A stretch of DNA of 64,000 bases from Chlorella sorokiniana (Eukaryota > Chlorophyta > Trebouxiophyceae > Chlorellales > Chlorellaceae): assembly GCA_025917655.1 (NCBI GenBank), contig CP084613.1:2234001-2298000 (forward strand), written 5' to 3'. This document shows, one piece after another, positions 1 to 12,595 of this stretch (position 1 is the stretch's first letter; each line of letters begins with the position of its first letter). A model generated the notes under the pieces. It saw only the letters and a program-made list of their open reading frames with translations. It searched no databases and was not told the origin of the DNA. The position numbers and the translations under genes were made by a program.

Positions 1-109
1 CTGCAAGGCACGAATACCCTTCTTGTGCGCCGTTACGATTGATGCCCAACAACCAACACCCATGCTCCCGACAACCTCAGGAACTGCTCCTGCCTGCTTT
101 GCTCTGCAG

Positions 110-1602
110 CGGCTCGAAGCGCACAGGGCTCGGCAGCAGCCGTCAGCCTTTCGCCCCTGGGCTCGCAGGCGGTGGAGTCGGCGGCGTCGCAGGTAGTGCA
201 CAAGGCGCTGAGCTTCATCACAGACCAGGCACCCGCGCAGCAGCGGGCGGCGGCGGCTGAGCAGGGGCCAGCCGCCTCCTTCAAGCCTGGCTTCGACTCG
301 CAGTCCTTCCTGGACAAGGTGTGTCTTGCCTTCTGGTCCCCCGCCGCCGTCAGGGCCTGCCTTGCTGCGGGTGAGCTTGGTGGCCCCGGTTGCCTGCAGG
401 GCATGGACGCCATCAGCGGCGTGGGCAAGCTGATGGAGGGCTTTGCCATCACCCTGGACACCGTCATCGGGCAGGCCTTTGAGGACTGGGGCACCCCTTC
501 ACAGCCCGGCCGCGCTGCCAAGCCCAGGCGACCCGCTGCTGCCACCTTCACCGCTGCGCCGGCCCCGCCTGCCACCTCGGCTGCGGCTCCAGCACCCGCA
601 CATCCGCCCGCGCCCCTGCAGCCGACGGTGCCAGGCAGCTCAGCTGCTGCGGGGGGCTTGCCAGCTCCGGGCAGGGTGACTGGGACAGCCTTGGTGCGTT
701 TGGCGGCAAAGAGAACTTGCGGGCAGCAGCCCAGACAAGCGGCAGGCAGCAGAGCGCAGCACCCAGCCGCCAGCCTCACATCACCAGCTTCATGAGCAAG
801 CTGGATGCTGCTTCGGAGCAGGAGGTGGCGGAGTGGCGGCGCCGTGCGCGGCAGCTGGCCTCCGAGCTCCAGCGCGTCCGGGCGCAGCAGGAGGAGTACC
901 AGCGGCTGAGGTGGGTGGCGCTCGTGGAAGGGTGGGGCGCCGTTGGGCCAGTGCGGCGGGGTGGGGAGGAGCTGCGTGTGCTTGGCGGCTCCAGCACAGG
1001 TGACCCGGCTCCCTGAGCATGCCTTCAACCTTGGTGGCCTGCAGGCTGCAGTACGAGAAGCTGCAGCAGGACCTGCAGCGCACCAGCACACCGCGGCCAG
1101 CCGCCTAGCGCAGGAGAACAGCGCCCTCAAGTCGCGCGCAGCAGACCCGGCTGGCGGGGGGTGGATGACCCGCTCGCCGCACAGCAGGTGGCCTGCCAGA
1201 TGGAGGCCCTGCTGCTGGAGAAGTCCAAGCTGGTGCAGGAGAACGACCGCCTCCTGCGTGAAAACACGGGGCTGCAGGTGAGAGGCGCGGCGGAGCCCAA
1301 GCCCATGCAACACTCCGTTGGAGGCTGCGCCTCGTCCGGCGGTCTGCCAACGCGCCCGCGGAACCCAACCCAGCCACTCCTGCATGTTTCCTGCTCTGCA
1401 GGAGCTGTTGGAGTTCACAGTGCAGCACCATGCGCAGCTGGCGGGCGACGGCGAGCTGTTTGGGTATGAAGAGGGTGACAACGTGTTGGCCGGCGAAGCG
1501 GCCGCGCTACCTGGCGGTTCGGTGTCCCACCCTGAAGATGGGCTGGGAGCTCTTGACACAGGGGAGGCTCCAGCACTGGTAGTTCCTCCCGTGGTTGTCT
1601 GA
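110..1602 (+). CDS. Coiled-coil protein, 5' end outside the window (unknown function)
   Basis: Coding sequence enters at an acceptor (CTGCAG before base 110), so the start lies left of the window. Exons can be followed by GT-AG borders: an Ala/Ser-rich stretch with a short hydrophobic-helical segment (ends about 319), an exon from about 400 that becomes Pro/Ala-rich low complexity, then a long heptad-type region rich in Glu, Gln, Leu and Arg (about 790-910, 1044-1275), and a last exon from about 1402 to a TGA at 1600-1602. The reading frame shifts by one near a run of six G (651-656) and again near 1140; on either side the peptide looks coding, for example GDWDSLGAFGGKENL before the coiled coil. 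The fold suggests a golgin- or scaffold-like protein, but no family signature is recognisable, so no function is assigned. Confidence 0.55.
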
Positions 1603-1825
1603 CTGTCCTACTCCAGCTTGTTTCTATGCGTTGAGGGTAGCCAGGAAGTTCCACTGATGATGCGCGCTGCGCCCGCGGAACGTCTCGGCCCCAGCATGCA
1701 TGCCCTCGTGTGGTGCTGCCGGCCTTCTAGAAGGTGTACAGAAACTTGAGGCCCACGTCCAGACTTTTAGTTTGCAAGCAGCCCGCTCCAAACGGCGGCG
1801 TTATCTTCTTCTGTCGACTTTCACA

Positions 1826-2610
1826 ATGTCAGGTGTTACCAGCACAAGCGGGCGGCTCATCGATCTCACATGTAGCAGTAGTAGTAGTCCGTTCTACGGA
1901 ATGCGCTGGCACGGCAGCATGCGGGGTTTTCCTCGTTTGCGGTGTGCAACGCAGCGCCAGCTGCGGGTGCAGCCTGTGGCGTCCTTAGGAAATAAGAAAT
2001 ACAACAAGTACAAGTGAGCTATGGCACCAGGACGGTTGCAGGGCCAGCCCGACCACCGGCGGTGCTGCAGCCAGGCGCCTACTGCCGGGCCCTGACACTG
2101 TCCTCTGTCATGCTGCAGAAGCCGCCAGGACCTAGCACAAGACTACTTCAATGAGTGGAAGCACATAACCACACTGACAGAGGAGGAGCAGCAACGCCCG
2201 GTCACCCTGCTGTCTCTGCTGGCCTTCCTGCCGGTGTGGATCAAGTTCCATGTGGTGAGCTGGGGCGCCAGCGTGGCACCCTGCCAACGCTGAACCATCA
2301 GCCCATCACATGTCGGGTGTGCGGGCGCAGCAACGCGAGCGCTCCCCTTCCTCGCCAACCGTGCCAATGCTTGCTGTCGTGCAGATTCCCGGGCCCGTGC
2401 GCTTCCTCTGCTTCTTCTCCTGGGCCGCCCTGAAGCGCGGGCGCACGCGAGCTGCGCAAGCGTGCGGTGCTTGCAGGCGCCAAGCTGGACATGGCCACGC
2501 TGCAGCGGCGAGGCGGCAGCGGAGGGTACCGCCTGCGTGAGACGGCGCTGCGGCGCCTTCACGGCAAGGAGAGCGTGCTGGGCCCTGTGGCGCTCATGCT
2601 GGGGCGTTGA
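1826..2610 (+). CDS. Small protein of unknown function, possibly mitochondrial
   Basis: Three exons fit: 1826-2013, 2119-2254 and 2385-2610, with clean GT-AG borders; the first two join in phase. The N-terminal part is rich in Arg, Ser and small residues with few acidic residues, which is compatible with an organelle presequence, but an in-frame ATG at 1736 or upstream cannot be excluded. The middle exon gives QDLAQDYFNEWKHITTLTEEE followed by a hydrophobic stretch (LLSLLAFLPVWIKF). The third exon is one base out of frame: after ALKRGRTR the sensible continuation (ELRKRAVLAGAKLDMATLQR, ending LGPVALMLGR) is in another frame, with the break near 2445. I do not recognise the family. It ends 134 bp from the stop of the convergent adenylate kinase gene. 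Confidence 0.45.
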
Positions 2611-2744
2611 TGGCACTCCGCCTAGGCCTTTCAGTGGCAGCAACATACAGAAGGACGCGGCAGGCAGAGGAGTCGCAGTTTGTTGATGCAGTCGACAAAT
2701 ATGCGCGTACTTCGCGCTGCGTGTAGCCTTGTCTGTTGCTGACT

Positions 2745-4092
2745 TCACGCAGTGCTGCTGCGAGCTGTGAGCTGCTGCACCTCTATCCTGGGCTTCAGTA
2801 CCTCCAAAAGCCGCGGCAGCGTCTGGGTGGAAGGAGCGCAGGGAGGGTGAGGGGGCTGAGAAGAGCGGGCGGATGGTAGGAGGGCACAAAGCCGGCTGGC
2901 AGGCAAGCCCCTCAAGGTCTGCGCACACACACTCCCTGCCTTGGTCCCGCTGCCCTCGGTGCCGAGCCGCCGCCCACCTGCGGAATGCCGCCCGTTATTT
3001 CAAAGTCCAGCAGCTTGCCGCGCTGCGCATAAAACTGCTCCACCGGCCGCGCCTCGCGCTTGTACACCTCCAGCCGGCGCCGGATGACTGGCTCCGTGTC
3101 GTCGGCGCGCTGCTCCATGTGCTCCGCGCACTCCGGGGGGCTCAGCGGCGGCATCACGATCTCCGGCTGGCCGTCGGGCGTGGCGGGCAGGTAGATGTCC
3201 GCCACGTTGTAGTTCTTGCCGCACTTTTTGCACAGGCGCCGCCCCAGGCACTTTTCGATCAGCACCTCCTCCCTCAGCCCCAGGTTGAGGGCCAGCCCCA
3301 CGTCGGCGATGGCGTCCAGCGCCTCTGCCTGCTCCGCGGTGCGTGGGAAGCCGTCCAGCAGGAAGCGGTCGGTGCCCTCCCTGTGTGCCTTCATGAAGTG
3401 GTCGCGGATGACGCGCAGGATGAGGGCGTCGGGCAGCAGGTCGCCGCGCCGCACGCACGCGTCCATCTGTGTGGGGGTGGGAGCATGGGGGTGGGTGGGA
3501 GACGGAAGGAAGTGGTAATCGGCTCTAGTTTTCCGCATCGACATGGGAGCAACTGTGGGGCTCAGTGCGCTGCGTTGTGCCAGCATGCAGATGGCTGTGA
3601 GCAGATGGCAGCCATGCAGCAGGCCAGCCTGCGCACCTCCTTGCCGATGTCGGTGCCCTTGCGCATCTCTTCCCGCACCAGGTCCCCCGATGCAATGTGG
3701 CACAGGCCAAAGTAGTCGGACACCCGTGTGCTGTAGGTGCCCTTGCCGACACCTGCAGCGATTCATGCAAACCCCAGCTAAGTCTCAACGTGGCTCAAGC
3801 CTGTGGCGGCGGTGGGGCAACAACCGGGTCTGCAAACCAGGCATCCGGCTGCTCGGATGCAATCAAAGATCCCTACATCGATCTTTTGTGGGGTGACACC
3901 CACGGGTTCACAAGGCAGGCGGCTGCAGGTCAACACATGATGGCAAACGCATGCGGCAGAGAAACCTGGGGCGCCCAGCATTACGACCGTGAAAGGCCTG
4001 CCATCCGATGCTGCTAGGCTGGACAGGCCGTGCTCCTGCTCAAGCCGCCAAAGGGCCCGCCTCACAGCAGGAAACAATCGGCTGCGTGACAT
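2745..4092 (-). CDS. Adenylate kinase, plant organelle type
   Basis: Interconverts ATP + AMP and 2 ADP. Four exons (4092-3966, 3752-3637, 3466-2978, 2822-2745) join in perfect phase to give 269 residues. The P-loop GAPGVGKGTYS is split by the first intron. It is followed by the NMP-binding region (HIASGDLVREEMRKGTDIGKE), the DGFPRT motif, and an extended LID with CKKCGKNYN and a later PPEC, then RADDTE. The LID sequence and the C-terminal GGIPQ...PRLLEVLKP match plant mitochondrial/plastid isoforms rather than the short cytosolic form. The first 35 residues are Arg/Ser/Leu-rich and could target an organelle; which one is not decided. The ATG at 4092 is chosen because the longer in-frame extension would need a TTG start. 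Confidence 0.92.
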
Positions 4093-4435
4093 ATCGATCG
4101 ACAACAGAACAAAAGCTTACAATTGTGCAACGGGCGCTAATGGTTTCGGGTGACTGGCCAACAAAATCAGAATGCGGCACACATTGACCGTCAGCGGCGG
4201 TACGTGTAGGCTTTGTGACTCGCACTTGGCGAGCAAAAACGTGCCTGTGCTGGCAGAACGCAGCGCGCGTGGATGGCATATGAATCAGACGGGCAAACAG
4301 TGACAAAGTAACCAAGTGCAGAGGTGTTTGTACAATGGGCATCAGCCCAGGTTGCTTGGAACCAGTTGCGTTTCAACTGTAGATTTGTTCTTGTTTGGCA
4401 TGGGCCGCTGTGCTTGGATGGAGTGGGGGGCCACG
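4093..4435. other. Gap: SPS 3' end and adenylate kinase promoter
   Basis: Between the stop of the sucrose-phosphate synthase gene and the start of the adenylate kinase gene, both on the minus strand. No convincing coding exon. A TGTAA on the minus strand (plus 4117-4121) lies only 25 bp upstream of the kinase ATG. Confidence 0.5.
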
Positions 4436-7400
4436 CTACTGTGCTGCCCCGTCTGTAGAGTCTTGAGCTGTCGTTTTCGGTGCCTCCCCTGCATCCTGCT
4501 GCTGCAGAAGCTTCACCACAGCGTCGGCCACTTCCGCGCCGGAGGCCACCGCCACCCGCGACGTGCCCTCCAGGTAGGGCTGCATGGCGACGCCCAGGCT
4601 CCTCAGCAGCACGCCGCCAGGCTGCGCCGCGCCGTCATCCGGCGTCACCAGGCAGACCTGCGTGCGTGGTCAGAGCAGAGGGCGGTGGAGATGGAGTGTA
4701 CACCGGGCAGGCAGGCCAACAGGTGCCGTCAGCTGGGGCATCAATCGCTTGGTGCCCCAGCCCGCTGCAAGCCCGGCCCTGCAGCGTGGGCCGTTCACTC
4801 CGAGACGTGCACCCAGACGCCCCCGCCCACCCCGCTCACCTGCTGCATGCCCCCAGCAGGTCCTGCATGTCTGAGCAGTAGGCCCCCGCCAGCAGGTCGC
4901 CCCCTCGGCGCTGCCTGAGGCCTGGGGCGCCAGCGCCAGCACCACCACCCGGTCCAGGGGCAGGTCCAGCCGCTGGGCCAGGTAGCGCAGGGCCAGGGGG
5001 GGGGAGGCGCGCAGCGGCGTTATGTGCAGCACAGACAGCGGATCGTCCTCGCCAGGGCGGGGCACCTGCGGGGGCGGGGCCGGGGGGGGACGGGCGTGTT
5101 CACGGCGAGCTCTGGGCTTTGGTGGTGAAGCGGAGGTTGCAGAGAAAGGGGGAGAGGGAGGGGGGCACTGACAAGCTCAGATGCAGGGGGTGTCAAGTGT
5201 ACGGTTCCTGGCCCGCTCAGCCAGCTGCGCCACAGCCTCCCCCGTTTCGTAGGCCGCCGCGCCCGCCCACCATCTGCAGGTTGTACGAGGCGCGGATGCC
5301 CTTGGAGCGCAGGCGCTTGCGCAGGCGGTCCGCCGCGGCCAGGGTGCGTGCGGGTGAGGGCGGCGCGGCTGCGGGGGCCCATGCCCGCCGACAGGATGGC
5401 CTGGCTCTCGGGGTCCAGCTCCAGGCAGATGTGGCGCGGGTGCACACCCCCAGACGGCTGCTCCTGCACGTTGTACAGCAGCTCCTGCGGAGCAAAGGGG
5501 GGGGGGACGGTCAGTGGCCATCGGCAGCAGAAACTTCAGCACAACCCAGCCCCCTCTCCCAGCAGAATTGTATCGCCCCCTACCCCACCCCACACGAACC
5601 TTGAGGCGCGGCAGGCGCCTGTTATCCTCCTGCGGCTGGCTGATGATCTTGGTGAGCATGCGGTGCAGCAGCACGCGGTCCCACACAAACGCAATCTGGC
5701 TCTCGTACACCTCGTCAGCATCCCAGCGGCCGCCCTGGCCGCGCAGCCACGCGTCGCGCGCGCTGCGCGGTGAGAGGGTGGGGCAGGGATGGAGGGGTGG
5801 CGGTGAGAGGGTGGAAGCGGGGACTTGGAAGGCGAGGCAGGAGGGGCCACGCCGGCCCTCAGCCTGGGGCCGGCGCCTGCGGCGGGGTACAGACCGGGCG
5901 GGGGCTCACCTGTTGCAGACCATGAGGTCAAACTCGTCGCGGCCAATGCCCTCAGCCTGGGGGTGGTGCAGGGAGGGAGGGAGCGGGTGGGCTGGGGGGG
6001 GCCAGGCCACAGGCAGCAGCAGTGCTCCGCAGCTCGCAGGCCAGGCCAGGGCGGGGTGCCCATGCCCCGGTGGGCGCCCACCTCCAGGTGCTCGCAGGTG
6101 CTCTCAAAGCCCAGCATGCTCAGCAGGCCCAGCCCCACTGCGTCGCGCAGCCCCGCGTCGCGCAGCGCCCCAGCACCGCCTTGATGGCGGCGGCGGCCTG
6201 CGGCAGCGCGTAGTCAGAGTCCAGCGGCAGCACCACCAGGAGCGGCGCCCAGCCGCCACGGGCGCCTCGCCTGCAGCCGGGGCAGCACGAGCGGTGAGGT
6301 GCCGCACAGCCGGTGAGCCAGGCGAGCCGGCCCAGTTTGCAGGCCGCAGCAGGGCGCCGCGCCCCGCCCCCACCACCCACCCACCCGTGTGCAGCGCCGC
6401 GTCTGCGTCCATGGATGCCAGGATGGCGAGGTCGTCGTTGCTCACGCCGCTCACAGTCTTGCGAACGCCGCCGCCCCCGCCATTGCAGCCGCGGGGTTCA
6501 GGTCCAAGGTGGAGGGCTGTTTGGGGGAGGGGGAGAGAAGGGCGGCGCGGTCAGCCCGGGCTGCCGCATTGAACGTGCTGGGCGGCAGCAGCCCTTGCGC
6601 AAGGCGCAGGCGCGTCGCCCCGCTGTGAACCCTGCACCCCGCCACGCCCACCCCCGCCGCCCTCACGTCTTTGCTGGGGTGGGGGTGGAGAAGTAGCGGG
6701 TGAGGGTGTCGCCGCCGTGCGCCTGCCCCAGCGAGTCGTGCTCCTCCTTGGCCGCCTCGCTCAGCCCCGCCCCGCCACCCGGACGCTTGGACAGCAGGCC
6801 GGACATGGTGCGATCGTGCTTCTGCGTGGGTGGTGAGGGGGCAGGGGGCAGGGCTGGCTGGTTCAGGTGGCAGGGAGGGGGTTCAATGCAGCGAAGGGCG
6901 GTAGGCCCCTGGCAGCAGGGCGCGGCATCCACGAGGCGGGCTGGCGCCGCTGGGGCGGAGGGCCCACCCTGGAGCTCTTGATGGCCCGCTTCTCCGCCTC
7001 GATGCTCTCCAGGTAGCGCTTGCAGTGGGAGGGCCAGGAGTAGGCCTGCAGCAGGGGGGTGGCGTGGGGGCGGGGTTGGGGCAGGGCAGCCGTCAAAGCA
7101 GCATGCACGTGCCGACCCCACCCTCCCCCCCCACCACGCAACAGCCATGCCCTTGCACAACGCGCGCAAACCCTGCACCCAGGCACGTGTCGTCTCCCAT
7201 CTCCCGTTCACCCCACCAAACACACGCGCACCATGATGTTGCGCACCCCGCGGCGCTCATGTCGTCCCAGGTCTGGGGCTGGGTGAGGATGCGCAGCAGC
7301 GCGCCCGCCACCGCGTCGGCGTCGGTCGGGTCCACCACCACGCCGTGGTGCAGGGTGGCCATGATGTCCACGGGGCCGCCGTTCTTGGTGGCCACCGTGG

Positions 7401-10400
7401 GCACGCCGTGCGCCGCCGCCTCGATCACCGTCAGCCCAAAGGGCTCCTGCAGCGCAATGTTCACAAACACGCCGCGCGTGGCCTGCGCCAAGGGCACGGC
7501 GGGGCAGGACAGGGAAGGGGGTCAGCGTTCCAGGTGCGCTGCGCCACCGCGCACCACCGCCTGCAAGCCCTGGGAGCGCGAGGGGGAGGTTCATGGGGGG
7601 CCCACATGTGCGAAGAGGTAGATGTCGGAGATGTCCAGCTGCGTGTGGTGCTTGGGGTAGGCCACGGAGCCATACTGAAGGGGGTGGGGGGTCCTGGTAA
7701 GTGCAGGGCCTGTCGGGAGGCACGCTGCCCCTGCTGCCCAGGCCAGCCTCCCGTGGCGCGCCGCCTCACCAGGTCGTGCGCGTCGATGAGCTTCAGCACT
7801 TGGGTCAGCACCTTCTGGCTGCCGCTGGCCATGCTGTCAATGTTGTCTCGGTTGCCCTGGGCGCAGGCAGGGGGCAGGGGGCAGGCAGGTGGTGCGGTGC
7901 TGCAGGCTGCGCGCTGGCGCTGAAGGCGAGGCGAGGCGAGCTCAAGAGGAAAGACGGGTCACTGGCAGCGGCCCGCACAGGCCACGCCGGTCGTGCCCCC
8001 ACGTGGGTGCGCTCCTCGGCTCCCCCTCCCCTCCTCCCCGCACCCCACCCTGCCCACCCACCATGATGAGCACCAGGTTGGCCAGCTCCCGCAGCATGGA
8101 GTGCCGCCCAAAGGCCTCCACCAGGGTGGTGATGTTCTTCTTGGGGTCGGGCGGGACATGGCCAGGATGGCGGGCTTGAGAGGGTTGCGCAGGAAGCGAG
8201 AGATCTCCTGCCCGGGGGAGGGGGTGGCGCGCTGAGCAGCGGGGCCGGCCAGCGCCAGCGCAGGGCGGGCGGGGCGGGGCAGGCGAGGGGCGCAGTCCCA
8301 CACAGGCCGTAGGCACGCGCGCAAAGGATCCGCCACGCCTGACGACATACTGCGCTGCCGCCGGGGCTGTGCGCCCGCTCACCTTCCAGATGGGCGGCCC
8401 CGCCAGAGGGTCCATCACCATCTCTGCGCGAGGTGAGGGCGCCGCCAGCTCGCCGCCGCTGCTGCTGTCGCCGCGCGGCGACTGCTGGCCGGCGCCGCCG
8501 CCGGCTGACAGGGCAGGGGGGGGCGCTGCCGCGCCCGGCCCCCTGCAGTCTCGCTCGCTGCACGCGGCGAGGCAGCCCCGCTGGCCGCGGGCCGCGGCGA
8601 CAGCGGCTGCGGCTTCTCCAGCATCTCCTGCAGCGCGCGCGCCTGCTCAAACTCGCGCAGCGTGGGGTCCTCAGGCATGGTCACCTTGAGGCTGCTGAAG
8701 TCGAGGCCCGGGGGATGACCTTCATGCTGCAAGCGCGTGTGTGTTTAAGGGGGGAGAGGGGCGCATGTGGGAGGTGAGCACCGCGGCTGTGCAGCCCAGG
8801 GCCAGCAGGTCGGGCGCCTGGGCCCGTGCAAGTTCCGTGGGCTGAGCGCTGCTTTCCTCCCGACCGCCACGCGCAAGCACGCCCGGCTGCCTCACAACCG
8901 AGCCCCGGCTTCCACCCACTTGGGCATGTGTCGGCCGTAGGAGCGGTGGAAGCGCAGGACGCGTGAGAGCTGCGGGGAGTAGCCATCGTAGAGGCCCCAC
9001 TGCTCGTCCACCTCCTGCCGCGTGGAGGTGAACACCATGGCGGCGGTGTCCAGGCACCGCTCCTCTGCCTCGATGCGCCGGCTGATGGCGTATGCAGACT
9101 CAATCTCGCTGCGAGTCATGGTGCCTGCGGGAGCGGTGCGCGCGGCGGGAGGCGGGGTGGTGAATGTGTGAGCGCGGGCAGCGAGGCGGCCGGTTCTGCA
9201 TGGATTCACAGCGGGGCCCAGCATGCAGCGATGCAGGCAGCTGGCCCGCCCGCCCGCGCCGCTGCCGCCCGCAGGGGCGCCCCACCCGAGGCCAGCAGAT
9301 GCTCCAGCTTATTGCGCCCCAGGCTGTGCCCCGTCATCACCATGTGCACGTCCAGGGTGCTGCTCATCAGCACCGCCACCTCGCCCGCGTCCGCATAGTG
9401 CCCTGCAGGTGAGACAGAGAGCGTGGGTGGGCGCGGGAGGGGGCAGCCGTGGTGACGACAGGTACAGCACGTGTTGTGGGGTGCAAAGCAGGCACAGCCC
9501 CGCGCACCGAGGCAAGATTACCTCGCCTGTCAACACCTCACACATAAATCCCCCCCCAAAAACACACACACACACACACACACACCACCAGCCCACCGTG
9601 CACAACGTAGAGCTCGCAGCGTCGGCCCGCCTCGGCCATGGCGGCCAGCATGGCGTTGGCGTGGGCGATGCCTCTGTCAGCAAACTCGCGCACGTGGGGC
9701 CACAGCAGCTCCTTGCGCACGTACTGGCGCGGGGGCCGCAGGGCAGCCGCACAATGTACGCGCCGCCCAGCTCGCCCCGCCCCTTCACCAGGCACTCCTC
9801 GGGCTGGCCGTACGACGCATCCACAGATGGGTCCCTGGGGGGGGACACGGGCGGCGGTGGGTAGGCAGGGTGGGCCAGGGCTGCCGCTGAGTGTGCCCAG
9901 CCTTGACGCGCCTGTTGCACTGCTGCCCTGCACAGCCAGCCATGCCGACGCCGCTGCTGCCGCCACCACCACTCACTGGATCAGACGGGTGAGCAGGTCG
10001 ACGCGGTACACAGCCGGGTGCAGCGCCAACGCCTTGGCCAGCTCCACCACATACTTGACCTGCGGCGGCGCATTGGGTGTGGGGGCGTGCTGGGAGGGGT
10101 GGCAGGCCGGCACATGCCATTGTCGAGCGCCAAGCACGCGGCTGAGCCCAGGGCTGGAGCGCCGCACCTGGCCGCCGGTGTCGCTGTCTCGCCCCAGCTC
10201 CATTCGATCGCCGCGCACCTGCAGTGGGGGAGGGGGTCTCAGCCACCACAAACATGCAAAGCCAAACAGGCACTTTGCCACACGTGCGCAGCCTGTCGTC
10301 CGGGAATGGGTCCACGATGAAGCGCGGGAGAGCGATGTGGCGCCTCGATGGCAGGGTGTGCTTCCCCCTCCTCCCCCAGCAGCAGTCGTGTGCACCCACC

Positions 10401-11730
10401 AAGCCGTGCAGGGAGATGAGGACAACGTAGAGACGCTCAAAGCGGTTGTCCAGGGCGCCGTGGGGCGTCACCTCGCTCACCGGGGTGCTCACCAGCTCCT
10501 CAAACACTGGAGGGGGCGCGGGAGGGGAGCAGCCACCTCGTCACACCAGCCAGCCAGCAGGCCAGCTGGCAGGGCCTGCACCACGCCCAGCGCACCCAGC
10601 ACACCTGTCTCCAGCTGCGGCGCCACCTCCTGCCCGCCCAGCTTGACCTGCAGCTTGGCCTTGGGAGCCCCCTCGGCCTTGGGCGCGCCCTCCCCTCTGG
10701 GGCCGACACGGCAGAGGGGGCGACGTCGGTGACCTCCGCCCTGCCCCGCGCCTCTGCTGCCAGCGACGCCGCCTCCCGCCCCTTGCCGCGCTGCGGCGAC
10801 CCTGACGTCGCTGTAAGCCTCCTCTTCCTCCTCTGTGGAGTAGCCGGGGTGGCCCTCCTCCGCCAGCACCGACTCCTCGTCGCCCGACCGCCGCGCGTGC
10901 TGCACGCCCGCGTGGCGCCGACGCATGTGCCAGATGCGCCAAGACAGGTACTGCAGCCGCGCGTCCTTCTCGCCGCCCGACTTGGTGGCGGAGGAGGCCT
11001 GCGGCACGCGATCGGGAGGAGCCAAGGAGGGGTGAGAGGCGGAGGCCCGGTGTCGTGATGAACACGTGATGGCGGCAACAGTGGCTCAACCGTGGACCCT
11101 TCATTCTTGTGGCCCCGCACCTTGCTCCACGCGCTATGCAGGGCTTGCTCATCCAGGTTGAGCAGCGATTGCACGTAGTAGCGGCTGCAGCAGTGAGGCA
11201 GGCATGCACCAAGTGGCAACCAGCTGCAGGCGGTTGTGTACATCGCCCGCATGCTGGCTGCCTTGCAGGCCAGCTGCACCCCCACGCGCCGACAGTCGAC
11301 CATGCATCAAGGGCGTGCGCGCTGGCTGGAGCACTTTGTCCACGGCACACAACAGGCACTTGCGGCATGCGGCCGAGCGCCCAGCACACCGGGAGCGGCA
11401 TGCCGGCACCTGTACAGGCTGCGGTCCGCATCGGGTGCCTTCTCCTTTGCCTCTGCCTCCTTGGTGCTCTTCAGGTACTCGCTGCTCAAGCCGTACGTCA
11501 GCACTGCGGTGCCCAACAGAGCGCAGATGGGAGGCTTGAGGGTGCGGAAGCTGGCGGGCAGCAGCACTGCAGCTGGCAAACCCGGCACCGCAAGCGCCCG
11601 GGCTGGCTTGTGCAGGGAGCTCGTGGTAAGCGGGCGCAAGGCCAGCCTGCCAGGAGCCACAAGGCCACTCACAGGCATCCAGGTAGCTCTCCACCCACGC
11701 GTTGGCGCCAGATGACTCGGCCGCCGCCAT
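4436..11730 (-). CDS. Sucrose-phosphate synthase (GT4 glycosyltransferase with SPP-like C-terminus)
   Basis: Makes sucrose-6-phosphate from UDP-glucose and fructose-6-phosphate, presumably in the cytosol. The gene has about 20 exons. Recognisable blocks in order: N-terminal [10 protein letters not shown] (first exon, ATG at 11730-11728); [35 protein letters not shown]; an acidic linker; [132 protein letters not shown] (donor-sugar loop of retaining GT4 enzymes); then a sucrose-phosphatase-like domain with [18 protein letters not shown] and [15 protein letters not shown]. That C-terminal domain lacks a clear DxDxT nucleophile, as in plant enzymes. Frame breaks occur near 10690, 9735, 8700, 8140, 6200 and 4900, mostly in G/C runs. 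The identity is secure; the exact exon model is not. Confidence 0.93.
9562..9585 (+). repeat. (AC)12 microsatellite in an SPS intron
   Basis: Twelve AC units directly follow a run of C and A. The repeat lies in an intron just upstream (plus-strand sense) of the exon encoding a conserved AHANAML-type block of sucrose-phosphate synthase. Likely length-polymorphic. Confidence 0.9.
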
Positions 11731-12159
11731 TCTGCCGCCAGCCTGCGACGGCAGCCACACCTTTCAGTGCATCTTACGGCCCATCTGATGACTTACGCGT
11801 CACCCCCTGTCGCAGATTCTACCGTAGAACAGCGCAGGCTGGCAATAACAGGGCTGAACTGGGGTTCTTAGAGCTGCCGATTGCGCGCGACTGCCTCCCG
11901 CGTGCCCTAACCCCCGTGTTCACAAGCAGCAGCAGACGTGCGAGCCTTTCCCCGAGTGTGCGCACTCACTGCTTCCCAAGGCTAATATGCTGCAGTAGAG
12001 GTCGCAAACGCAAGCGCGCGAAGCCTCGGCAGGCGCCCTTGAACACCGAGAAGGATGGGGCTTCCTTGAAAATTCCCAAGCCGTGCCCTGATCGCCGCTA
12101 CGGCCCTGCTGCAAAGACTGGCGCCAGGATGCCCGCCGGGTGGCGAAGTGCAAAGAACG

Positions 12160-12168
12160 GATATATAT
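12160..12168 (-). promoter_or_regulatory. Possible TATA element upstream of SPS
   Basis: The sequence GATATATATGC is the only strong TATA-like element in the SPS upstream region. It sits about 430 bp before the ATG, which would need a long leader or a leader intron, so the assignment is tentative. Confidence 0.2.
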
Positions 12169-12375
12169 GCTCAATTGCCTCGTTTATGCTCAGAAAGTCA
12201 ATGTGCAGCTTCAGCGGACCGGCCCTACTCCATCAAGCCCTTCCCCCAGTGCAAGGCGCTGCCGTCGGCACCAGAAGCTACGCTGCGCTCTGTCAGTCGG
12301 CTCCAGCTCGCCAGCGACTGACCCATGTGGACTGCACAACAGATTGGATTTATCGACTTTGTTGACTGTACTCAT

Positions 12376-12380
12376 TTACA
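12376..12380 (-). terminator. Candidate TGTAA poly(A) signal for the carrier gene
   Basis: A TGTAA on the minus strand about 215 bp after the carrier stop codon. TGTAA is the usual polyadenylation signal in green algae. Confidence 0.35.
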
Positions 12381-12595
12381 GCGCGCCCTCCAAAGCCTGC
12401 TTGCGTAGGAGCACACAGCAAAGAGCCACCACCACTGGTCAAAAGCCGCCGGTTGCAGTGATCGTCTCATGCTTCAGCCACACGGCCCCTCTGAAGCAAG
12501 TCAACAAACGTGCTGCGTGTTCCATTCAGAATAAATACTGCAGAAGCAATGCATTGTTTTTTTTTGGGGGGGAGGGGGTGTATATCCATTCAGCT

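Larger units (their letters stand above)
11731..12595. other. Gap: SPS promoter and carrier 3' region
   Basis: 865 bp between two minus-strand genes. No exon is supported. It contains an AT-rich ATATATAT at about 12160-12168, a TTTACA element at 12375-12380, and a T9 run followed by G-rich sequence at 12557-12580 just past the carrier stop. Open frames here have no protein-like composition. Confidence 0.5.

Noticed and set aside
33-1559. 508-codon open frame on the minus strand
   Set aside because: It is antisense to the coiled-coil gene, low-complexity (Arg/Ala/Cys/Pro), and open only because GC-rich DNA has few stops.
11109-12365. 418-codon plus-strand frame over the SPS 5' end
   Set aside because: Antisense to SPS exons with clear family blocks.
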